The notes beneath the pieces are model-generated. The model did not search any database. It was not told the origin of the DNA and saw nothing but the letters and a program-made list of their open reading frames with translations. This document shows, in pieces, positions 21,944-27,838 of a DNA stretch of 37,388 nucleotides. This DNA is from a virus. A program made the position numbers and the translations under genes. Position 1 is the stretch's first letter; every line of letters starts with the position of its first letter. The DNA is taken from positions 1 through 37,388 of the IMG/VR virus record IMGVR_UViG_3300013131_000111; one strand, written 5' to 3'.

Positions 21944-21971
21944 TTGACGTTCTTTGTAGTCTAAGTATAAT
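21944..21971 (+). promoter_or_regulatory. Isolated plus-strand promoter-like sequence
   Basis: TTGACG (21944-21949) and a perfect TATAAT (21966-21971) with spacer 16 on the plus strand, between clpP-like and macro-like genes, both on the minus strand. It would transcribe antisense to the macro-like gene. No plus-strand gene follows, and no better clpP promoter was found on the minus strand, so its meaning is open. Confidence 0.4.
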
Positions 21972-22026
21972 AGCTTTAAGGCTATCAAATGTAATAGATT
22001 TGAGATTGAACCATTAATAGTTCAAT

Positions 22027-22380
22027 TTAGAGATTAAACCATTCCTTCGTAAACAGAACATTCGACGGTACGTCGAACTGCTTAAGCAGAGAGTAAATCT
22101 GCTCACGAGAGTATCCAGCCAAGCCGGTACCGATAGGAGTGAGCATGAAAATATCTTCAGGGTGTTCTTTTGCATAATCGATGAAGTCAGCTAAGTGCCG
22201 ACCGATTGCATCGAGGGTAAGGACGTTGAGAAGATAATCTTTGGTTGGAACTGCATACGAGTTCCCTTGGCGACCAATGCCTTCGCCATATTGCGCGCCA
22301 TAGTGCGTTAACGCATGGAGTGCTGCACCTTTGCCGTGGCGGCCAGCAAGGTTACTCCCGAAGACGAAGACGTTCGCCAT
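22027..22380 (-). CDS. Macro-like (A1S_2505-type) protein
   Basis: A 117-residue protein opening VFVFGSNLAGRHGKGAALHA, followed by GRQGNSYAVPTKD and IFMLTPIGTGLAGYSREQI. This Gly-rich pattern resembles, from memory, the A1S_2505-type phage family with a macro-like fold, which suggests binding of ADP-ribose or a related nucleotide. With nadV and nadM nearby it may handle NAD-derived metabolites or ADP-ribosylated targets (inference). It overlaps the next gene upstream by 29 bp. Confidence 0.65.
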   Translation of the reverse strand: MANVFVFGSNLAGRHGKGAALHALTHYGAQYGEGIGRQGNSYAVPTKDYLLNVLTLDAIGRHLADFIDYAKEHPEDIFMLTPIGTGLAGYSREQIYSLLKQFDVPSNVLFTKEWFNL

Positions 22381-22594
22381 ATTCTTTCACTACCTCATCA
22401 GCAAATTCAATCACATCAAACGGCACCTTTATGCCAATCACTTGATGTTCCCAGAAGCCCACTGAGCCTCTCAATATGTATATCTTTGGCTTTTTAGAAA
22501 AGAAAAAACGACTCCACACTGAGATTCTCTCCTCGATACGAAGAGTGAACTCATGAGAGCCGTGATAGGTCGTGTGAACTAATCTGTACTTCAT
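22352..22594 (-). CDS. Hypothetical basic protein, 80 aa
   Basis: An 80-residue protein with a beta-rich N-terminus (KYRLVHTTYHGSHEFTLRI), aromatic basic middle (WSRFFFSKKPKIYIL) and helical end. The -10 of its promoter ends only 5-6 nt before the ATG, so the transcript should be nearly leaderless; no ribosome binding site is visible. No family recognised. Confidence 0.6.
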   Translation of the reverse strand: MKYRLVHTTYHGSHEFTLRIEERISVWSRFFFSKKPKIYILRGSVGFWEHQVIGIKVPFDVIEFADEVVKEYGERLRLRE

Positions 22595-22599
22595 AGAGA

Positions 22600-22630
22600 T
22601 ATTTATATATCAGTTATGAAGGGATGTCAA
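22600..22630 (-). promoter_or_regulatory. sigma70-type promoter, TTGACA-17-TATAAA, containing TATAAATA
   Basis: -35 TTGACA at 22630-22625 and -10 TATAAA at 22607-22602, extended to the late octamer TATAAATA (22607-22600). It lies 6 bp before the 80-residue gene. Confidence 0.65.
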
Positions 22631-22995
22631 CCCTGTTCGATACGGTCCATCTCTGCTTTGCGCTCCTCAAGCCAAGCGTCAGCCTCTTTTTCGTCGAGGA
22701 AGTAACCACTCCAATGATTGGCTTCATTAATGTTTCCTTCATCAATCATATTACCATCGTCAAGATAATACTCGTCGATATGATCTTCCATGCTTGGAAC
22801 AAGACCTTCAACTACTTTTAGCACGCGGCCGACGATCGTGTATTCAGTCTTTGTTTGAGCACGAAGCGGCTGATCATATCGAAACCACTCTATACCGTTT
22901 TGGTCTTTAAAGTAGATCTTCTTACGATGAAAAGCATTGTTATCCTCTTCAACGTAATAAACTTTTGTACCGATTTCAAGCCGTTCATTAATCAT
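22627..22995 (-). CDS. Hypothetical acidic protein, 122 aa
   Basis: A 122-residue acidic protein with beta-rich start (LEIGTKVYYVEEDNNAFHR), EYTIVGRVLKVVEG, and a helical end (DEKEADAWLEERKAEMD). It overlaps the upstream gene by 8 bp and its stop is next to the following TTGACA box. No family recognised. Confidence 0.65.
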   Translation of the reverse strand: MINERLEIGTKVYYVEEDNNAFHRKKIYFKDQNGIEWFRYDQPLRAQTKTEYTIVGRVLKVVEGLVPSMEDHIDEYYLDDGNMIDEGNINEANHWSGYFLDEKEADAWLEERKAEMDRIEQG

Positions 22996-23236
22996 CTGTT
23001 ATCCTTATCCATTGTACATCGTCAAGGTAATCAAGATAGATGTTAGGATCATTCTCTTTTCCATACGCCATCACAATCGGCCCATCCATCGAGGGGCCAA
23101 CAAAGATAGTATGAAAAATAAGATCTTCTGCTTTCTCAAGGTCCTTGAATATGTATTCCAATTCAGGAAACACATACTCGAGTGTTTCTTCTACTTGAGG
23201 AGCACGATCAGACACCCAGACAATCGGAAATTTCAT
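22988..23236 (-). CDS. Hypothetical acidic protein, 82 aa
   Basis: An 82-residue acidic protein (MKFPIVWVSDRAPQVEET, ELEYIFKDLEKAEDLIF, IYLDYLDDVQWIRI), first gene after the promoter at 23315-23343. No family recognised. Confidence 0.6.
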   Translation of the reverse strand: MKFPIVWVSDRAPQVEETLEYVFPELEYIFKDLEKAEDLIFHTIFVGPSMDGPIVMAYGKENDPNIYLDYLDDVQWIRITDD

Positions 23237-23265
23237 ATCTCACCTATTTTTCTGTAGTTAGCCAT

Positions 23266-23424
23266 TCAGGTACTATCTCTTTTTCCATCAAAAATTACTG
23301 AAGTACTTGGTCTAACAATACCACAAGTTTTACAATATGTCAATATAACTTTGAAGCGAAAGTCGTCTTCAATGAAGAGTTCCTTCCGCTCCAGATCTAC
23401 GTTATGACAACATCTTCCCGCCAT
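23266..23424 (-). CDS. Small Cys-rich protein, 52 aa
   Basis: A 52-codon frame with AAGGAG before ATG 23424. The product carries CCHN near its start and C-x-x-C in YCKTCGIVRPS, a possible zinc-ribbon arrangement. Its start overlaps the preceding stop as TAATG. The promoter at 23315-23343 lies inside its coding sequence. No family recognised. Confidence 0.55.
   Translation of the reverse strand: MAGRCCHNVDLERKELFIEDDFRFKVILTYCKTCGIVRPSTSVIFDGKRDST
23315..23343 (-). promoter_or_regulatory. sigma70-type promoter inside a gene, TTGACA-17-TATTGT
   Basis: -35 TTGACA at 23343-23338 and -10 TATTGT at 23320-23315, inside the 52-residue Cys-rich gene, firing into the 82- and 122-residue genes. Confidence 0.6.
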
Positions 23425-23492
23425 TAGAACTCCTTCGTCATAGGGTTCTGAATCACAGTGTAGTCCTTTGCAAGAAGCTGATTCGTGCTCAC
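23424..23492 (-). CDS. Candidate 22-aa peptide, GTG start
   Basis: GTG at 23492 shares its first base with the TAG of the upstream gene and its TAA overlaps the next ATG (TAATG); AAAGG lies 8 nt upstream. The coupled junctions on both sides are the only reasons to believe in this 22-residue frame (MSTNQLLAKDYTVIQNPM). Confidence 0.3.
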   Translation of the reverse strand: MSTNQLLAKDYTVIQNPMTKEF

Positions 23493-23773
23493 TACATTAC
23501 CTTTCCATCTTGATCGAGATGCTTTTCGATCTTGGGTCGACCAAGCCAAGTCTGCAGAGTTTCTTGGTACTCTTCATGAGACTTGATAGTTGCAATCATG
23601 CCATAGAAGTGGCCCACGCTCAGAACCTTTGAACCTTTGTAGACGAAGTGATTGCCGAAGCGATCCTCGAGGAAGTTCATGTGGGTGTATCCAAAGGTGT
23701 TCTGAAAGGTACGAGACTTCACGCACTTAACAAACACATACATACGTTCACCAATGGTTCCGACGTGTTTCAT
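23492..23773 (-). CDS. Hypothetical protein, 93 aa, OB-like pattern
   Basis: A 93-residue protein with TIGERMYVFVKCVKSR, a Phe/Tyr-rich centre (TFGYTHMNFLEDRFGNHFVY) split by turns, and GMIATIKSHEEYQETLQTW near the end. This beta pattern resembles a small nucleic-acid-binding domain seen in other phage proteins, but I cannot name the family. Preceded by its own promoter. Confidence 0.6.
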   Translation of the reverse strand: MKHVGTIGERMYVFVKCVKSRTFQNTFGYTHMNFLEDRFGNHFVYKGSKVLSVGHFYGMIATIKSHEEYQETLQTWLGRPKIEKHLDQDGKVM

Positions 23774-23799
23774 TTCGCATATCCGTTGCTTACCAGTTA

Positions 23800-23828
23800 G
23801 ATATAAGTCATAGTCTCTCGAATGTCAA
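23800..23828 (-). promoter_or_regulatory. sigma70-type promoter, TTGACA-17-TATATC
   Basis: -35 TTGACA at 23828-23823 and -10 TATATC at 23805-23800, directly after the terminator at 23840-23866. Confidence 0.75.
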
Positions 23829-23839
23829 CCGGTAAAATG

Positions 23840-23866
23840 AAAAAAGTGCCCCGAAGGACACTTTTT
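23840..23866 (-). terminator. Rho-independent terminator with UUCG loop
   Basis: In the minus-strand RNA a 6-bp stem (one G-U) closes a C(UUCG)G tetraloop and is followed by six U. It ends the RNase H-like transcription unit. Confidence 0.85.
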
Positions 23867-23886
23867 CTTACATGGGTACTTTAAGA

Positions 23887-24372
23887 TTACGCGTGGTCCT
23901 TCAGACCACGACCGTGAGCAACACCGTCTGCACCGAAGGATGCAGCCCAGCTCTCTGGCTTCAGCTTTGGTTCAATACCGGTCATACCGAGAACATAACC
24001 AGCGGCTTCGTTCGCAGCACAGTTTGAACCGAACTTTGGGTCGGTGTTAATATCGAGATGAATCTCTACATCGAACTCGTCGATGAAAGGTGCAAGCTGA
24101 CTGTACAGCGCGCAGACCTTTGAAACCTCGTTCATCATACGCATCTTCGGACGATTCTTCTTCAAGTCGTAGTCAGGTTCGTGGTCGACGTGGCTGAAGA
24201 TACGGCAGCCATTCTTACCGTTCATATGAACAATAGCTACTGTTGCGTATCGAGCATGCCAGCGTTCGTCCTTGCGGTAACGAACAGAGTCACATCCGAG
24301 ATAGATCTTTGTTTCTTGGCCCAACGTGATGAGCAAGTTAACTATTTCTTCTACTTGTGATTGAGTAAACAT
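23887..24372 (-). CDS. RNase H-like (YkuK/DUF458-like) protein
   Basis: The start is ATG 24372 with GGAG 6 nt upstream; 161 residues. The pattern TKIYLGCDSVRYRKD places Asp28 at the end of the first strand, followed by a Glu/Asp in RMMNEVSKVC and D-x-N in IHLDINTDPKFGS, and a His in DGVAHGRGL. These fit an RNase H-fold nuclease of the DUF458/YkuK type; activity is not established for the family. Single-gene unit with a near-perfect promoter and its own terminator. Confidence 0.7.
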   Translation of the reverse strand: MFTQSQVEEIVNLLITLGQETKIYLGCDSVRYRKDERWHARYATVAIVHMNGKNGCRIFSHVDHEPDYDLKKNRPKMRMMNEVSKVCALYSQLAPFIDEFDVEIHLDINTDPKFGSNCAANEAAGYVLGMTGIEPKLKPESWAASFGADGVAHGRGLKDHA

Positions 24373-24401
24373 TTCTAACTCCATTATGTACCCATGCTTC
24401 C

Positions 24402-24429
24402 ATTATATCTATATATCAGAAAATGTCAA
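24402..24429 (-). promoter_or_regulatory. Near-consensus sigma70 promoter, TTGACA-16-TATAAT
   Basis: -35 TTGACA at 24429-24424 and a perfect -10 TATAAT at 24407-24402: the strongest match in the window. It is back-to-back with the late promoter at 24434 that fires the other way. Confidence 0.85.
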
Positions 24430-24433
24430 CTGC

Positions 24434-24441
24434 TATAAATA
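24434..24441 (+). promoter_or_regulatory. T4-type late promoter TATAAATA for the curli-cyclase island
   Basis: TATAAATA on the plus strand 23 bp before the first ATG of the island, with no -35 box, as for gp55-dependent late promoters. It implies late expression of the curli-cyclase genes. Confidence 0.65.
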
Positions 24442-24463
24442 CTAAGTCAAAGAGGAGAGTGGT

Positions 24464-24742
24464 ATGGATTTTCTTAGCTTAGTATCTGATGTAGGATTTC
24501 CGATTGCGGCTTCTCTGGCTGGTGGGTTCTTTGTTTTTCTAACGCTTCGGTTTATTCTTGATGGCGTGTTAGGCAGCATCAAAACCCAACGCGGGTTTGT
24601 AATGGCTCTGAATAATCGCGTAAAGACTATGAACAACGAATTAGTTCGAATCGATGTTTTAATTTGTAATGCGTTCGGTGTAAGACCTGACCTTGATCGC
24701 ATTGCTCGTGCAGATGGTCAGGCTGATGCAAGGAAAGACTGA
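24464..24742 (+). CDS. Small membrane protein with GFPI motif (copy 1)
   Basis: ATG 24464 follows GAGGAG. The 92-residue protein has an N-terminal helix (DVGFPIAASLAGGFFVFLT) and a heptad-like cytoplasmic part (KTMNNELVRIDVLICNAF). The VGFPIA start recalls the small YvrJ family. The next gene has the same design (NQYGFPIIAAFGLGYF, RMLDNDLIRLRAKLDMI), so the two are probably tandem paralogs and may form a hetero-oligomer. First gene of the late island; role unknown. Confidence 0.65.
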   Translation: MDFLSLVSDVGFPIAASLAGGFFVFLTLRFILDGVLGSIKTQRGFVMALNNRVKTMNNELVRIDVLICNAFGVRPDLDRIARADGQADARKD

Positions 24743-25044
24743 TGCAAGAAATAGCTAACGCGATTAATCAATACGGCTTTCCTATCATTGCTGCGTTTGG
24801 TTTAGGCTACTTCATTTACTATATTTGGACATGGGTGACTGAACAAGTAGATCCTATCGTAAATGAATCCCATATGACTCTGATTGGTTTGATTGATCGT
24901 ATTCGAATGCTAGACAATGATTTGATTCGTCTGCGGGCAAAGTTGGATATGATTCTACAGGAACAGGAAAGAGATAAACATGAGGCTGCTGCTACCAATA
25001 ATACTAATGACGACAACTCCGGCAATCGCTCAGGAGGCGTATAA
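24742..25044 (+). CDS. Small membrane protein with GFPI motif (copy 2)
   Basis: The ATG overlaps the end of copy 1 by one base (TGATG). The 100-residue protein has one helix (YGFPIIAAFGLGYFIYYIW) and a charged coiled coil, ending in an Asn/Asp-rich tail that overlaps the csgF-like gene by 65 bp; the last part may be compressed overlap coding. Paralog of the preceding gene. Confidence 0.6.
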   Translation: MQEIANAINQYGFPIIAAFGLGYFIYYIWTWVTEQVDPIVNESHMTLIGLIDRIRMLDNDLIRLRAKLDMILQEQERDKHEAAATNNTNDDNSGNRSGGV

Positions 25045-25417
25045 CTTCTCGAATCCTTCCTTTTCTGGACAAGGGTTTTCTCAGCATATTCTTACACTCG
25101 AACAGATGACTCAAAAGAATGAGCAGGCAATCGATGAACGTGAGAGAGCATTAGCTGAAGAAATTGAACGTGAGCTTCGAAACTCAAATCTAAATAAGTT
25201 CTTAAACAACGTCGAAGCAAGAATTTACGCCGAGATGTCGAAGCAGCTTGTCGATGCTATCTTTGGAGACAATCCAAGCGCCTCTGGTACAATTGAACTT
25301 GGAGGCAATACTATAGAATACTACAATGATGGTGTAGATGTTTATCTCACAATCACTGACCAGAATGGTAATTCAACAGAAATAGTTGTACCTTATGGAA
25401 CGTTAGGAATCGGATGA
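24980..25417 (+). CDS. csgF: CsgF-like curli assembly protein
   Basis: A 145-residue protein with a signal peptide (MRLLLPIILMTTTPAIAQ). The mature N-terminus YNFSNPSFSGQGFSQHIL matches the CsgF region that plugs into the CsgG pore (Asn-Pro-x-Phe motif), and the C-terminal part QLVDAIFGDNPSASGTIEL followed by VYLTITDQNGNSTEIVV matches the family's beta-rich end. CsgF lies on the outer face of the CsgG channel and helps anchor nucleation. The gene order csgF then csgG, with a 4-bp overlap, supports the call. Confidence 0.85.
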   Translation: MRLLLPIILMTTTPAIAQEAYNFSNPSFSGQGFSQHILTLEQMTQKNEQAIDERERALAEEIERELRNSNLNKFLNNVEARIYAEMSKQLVDAIFGDNPSASGTIELGGNTIEYYNDGVDVYLTITDQNGNSTEIVVPYGTLGIG

Positions 25418-26142
25418 TGAAATACCTTGTCATTCCACTTATGGTTGCTGGATGTGTAAATACGGCTGCAGTTCAAGAAGATCCTGAACTCGTAACGCCT
25501 ACACAAAGCTACGAAGTGCCTGCACCACGCAGTGGAAAGATTGTGGTTGGTGTATACGGCTTTGCTGATATGACTGGTCAGAGAACAGGTACAACTTTAT
25601 CATCTGCTGTAACACAAGGCGCAGAGAACTATCTTATCACTGGACTCAAAGATTTCGATAATGGTGAATGGTTTCGTGTTGTTGATAGAAAAGCAATCGA
25701 TAATTTAATCAAAGAGCGACAAATCATTAAGTCAGCGAATCCTAGCTTCACCGACGCAGATATGCCAACAATGCTTTATGCCGGCATACTCATTGAAGGC
25801 GGAATTGTGGGGTATGACACAAACGTTGTATCTGGTGGAGATGGTGTTCGGATATTTGGTATAGGAGCAAGCGGGAAATATTCGAAACATGTTGTTACGA
25901 TATCGCTTAGAGCAGTATCAGTCGCAACAACAGAAGTTTTAGCGAGTGTATTAGTGCAAAAAACAATAGTGAGTAAATCGGAAAACACTACAGTTGTTGC
26001 ATTCTTTGATCAAGACACTCAAACCATTGAAATGGAATCGGGATCAAATTATAATGAACCCTCAAATTATGCTGTACAATCAGCGATTGAGAAGGGTATA
26101 TATGAATTAGTTATAGAGGGAAAAAGGCAAAAAATCTGGTAA
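25414..26142 (+). CDS. csgG: CsgG-like curli secretion channel lipoprotein
   Basis: A 242-residue outer-membrane lipoprotein with lipobox V-A-G-C (Cys14). The CsgG family blocks are all visible: PAPRSGKIVVGVYGFADMTGQ, FRVVDRKAIDNLIKERQI, ILIEGGIVGYDTNVVSGG, VRIFGIGASGKY and ISLRAVSVATTEVLASV. CsgG forms a nine-membered pore that exports curlin subunits. The tail GIYELVIEG fits the family end. AGGA precedes the ATG. csgG and csgF have been reported in some marine myoviruses; the curlin and cyclase neighbours here are unusual. Confidence 0.92.
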   Translation: MMKYLVIPLMVAGCVNTAAVQEDPELVTPTQSYEVPAPRSGKIVVGVYGFADMTGQRTGTTLSSAVTQGAENYLITGLKDFDNGEWFRVVDRKAIDNLIKERQIIKSANPSFTDADMPTMLYAGILIEGGIVGYDTNVVSGGDGVRIFGIGASGKYSKHVVTISLRAVSVATTEVLASVLVQKTIVSKSENTTVVAFFDQDTQTIEMESGSNYNEPSNYAVQSAIEKGIYELVIEGKRQKIW

Positions 26143-26151
26143 AGGAAAAAG

Positions 26152-26832
26152 ATGAAACATTTAGCTATTACAGCAGTGCTTGTAATGGTGCCTACTATAA
26201 CATTTGCAGATCAGTCTGTGTATATTGACCAGGCAGGTGAAAATTTAAACGCTACTATTATCCAAAAATTGGGTGATAACAACACGATCGGTGATATCAC
26301 TGCCACCGACAAATACTTCTATCTCGACGGTGATGACATGACACTCACCTTCGGAATGGAAGGTGATGCAAACAAATTAATCGGTTCGATCTCTGGTGAT
26401 ACCTTAGATTTTACTTTGTCACAAATTGGTGATAACAACCTATTTGAGATTTATGCTACGCTTTCATCAAGCAGTTCTTTGTTGTGGAATATTATTGGAA
26501 GCGCGAATGAAGTGTACCTCAACATGGGCCAAGTAGTAAGCGCTGAATATACAACGCTTGATTACAACATAACCGGCAATGACAATATCTTCAATATTGG
26601 TATTGATGCCGATGGGGCTACTCATACTGTTGAGTTAACCGGTAATAGTAATGAATATACAATTACTCAAACTGGGTACGGGAGTTCATTAGAAGGTCAC
26701 CTCATCACTGTCGATGCTACTGGCAACTTCAATAGTGTAACTATTCTGCAAGAAACTACAACTGCGCAATCGATCGTTAATATGGTGACCAATGGCTCGA
26801 ATCAGGTTATTAGCATTACTCAGTCTGATTAA
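26152..26832 (+). CDS. Curlin-repeat-like secreted protein
   Basis: ATG 26152 with AAGGAA upstream; 226 residues. A signal peptide (MKHLAITAVLVMVPTITFA) is followed by repeated units built on Asn/Gln/Gly, such as DQAGENLNATIIQKLGDNN, LSQIGDNNLFEI, NITGNDNIFNIG, VELTGNSNEYTITQTG and VDATGNFNSVTILQE. This is the spacing of curlin repeats in CsgA/CsgB, which form amyloid beta-helices. The repeats are irregular, so it may be a nucleator or virion/surface fibre subunit rather than a CsgA ortholog. It is the natural candidate substrate of the CsgG/CsgF pore next to it. Confidence 0.75.
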   Translation: MKHLAITAVLVMVPTITFADQSVYIDQAGENLNATIIQKLGDNNTIGDITATDKYFYLDGDDMTLTFGMEGDANKLIGSISGDTLDFTLSQIGDNNLFEIYATLSSSSSLLWNIIGSANEVYLNMGQVVSAEYTTLDYNITGNDNIFNIGIDADGATHTVELTGNSNEYTITQTGYGSSLEGHLITVDATGNFNSVTILQETTTAQSIVNMVTNGSNQVISITQSD

Positions 26833-27838
26833 TCTGATTGCTGCACCATCGATAGCTGGCATTGGAGAAATAACTGAGTATAGTGGAACTGGGATGGTCG
26901 CGCGCTCTGAAGAAGAGATTAACGCCGACCTCTCATTGCCTATTGAAATGAACGATTATATCCAGACTGCCAAAGGTGTTATTGGTATTACCTTTGATGA
27001 TGAGACACAAATAAAAGTATCAGAACACTCTGAACTAACTATCGACGATTTTGTATATGACCCGAATACAAGTCAAGGGTCTCTTGGCCTCAAGGTTGCG
27101 ATGGGTACCGTGAAATATGCTTCAGGAAATATTGCTCACTCGGATCCAGACAGCGTTGATATTGAAACTCCTTCAGCCACAATTGCTGTTCGTGGCACAG
27201 CATTCACTATGACGGTTGATGAACTCGGTAAATCACTTATAATACTTGTTCCGAATATAGACGGATCTGTCGGTTCAATCGAAGTTTCAAACGATGTCGG
27301 GTTCGTTGTGCTAAACCGAGCATTTGAATCTGTTCGTGTTAGCTCTCGAGATTCTGCTCCATCAAAACCAGTTATAGTTTCTATTGATGAAAGCAATATC
27401 GACAACTATATGATTATTAGTCCACCGAAAGAAGTAAAGGATAAGATTATCAGAGAAGCAAAGAGTAGCAATCCTCTCGACGAAAACGAATTAGATGTTG
27501 ACTTACTTAAAGCAGATTTTCTTGATACTCGAGATCTTGAATTTAACGAGCTCGATGTCACCTATCTCGATGAAGTTATCTTCGAAGACCTTTTAAGATC
27601 TACGGATGCATCTGCTACCGACGGCGTAGTTCCTGGCCAGAATTCAGTAACTGGTGTTATAACAATTAAACAAGATCCTTATGTTGAAGTAATAAGAATG
27701 AATTCAAAGGGTACATTTGGTATTAAGTTTGTAGAAGAGACCGGTATAAACACGACTGCAACACAAGGCGAAATAACGATAAATATTATTACTCTCGATG
27801 GGCAATCAAGCAATTTTATAAGGTTAATACAACAATGA
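26792..27838 (+). CDS. FecR-domain exported protein
   Basis: A 348-residue protein beginning with a signal peptide (IRLLALLSLINLIAAPSIA). Residues ~50-160 form a FecR domain: NDYIQTAKGVIGITFDDET, a beta-rich run with MGTVKYASGNIAH and the hallmark TPSATIAVRGTAFTMTV. The remainder is acidic and beta/alpha mixed, ending with a short beta-rich domain. FecR domains sense or scaffold at the envelope; stand-alone exported FecR proteins are often encoded next to CHASE2 cyclases, as here. It overlaps the curlin-like gene by 41 bp and the cyclase by 4 bp. Confidence 0.85.
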   Translation: MARIRLLALLSLINLIAAPSIAGIGEITEYSGTGMVARSEEEINADLSLPIEMNDYIQTAKGVIGITFDDETQIKVSEHSELTIDDFVYDPNTSQGSLGLKVAMGTVKYASGNIAHSDPDSVDIETPSATIAVRGTAFTMTVDELGKSLIILVPNIDGSVGSIEVSNDVGFVVLNRAFESVRVSSRDSAPSKPVIVSIDESNIDNYMIISPPKEVKDKIIREAKSSNPLDENELDVDLLKADFLDTRDLEFNELDVTYLDEVIFEDLLRSTDASATDGVVPGQNSVTGVITIKQDPYVEVIRMNSKGTFGIKFVEETGINTTATQGEITINIITLDGQSSNFIRLIQQ

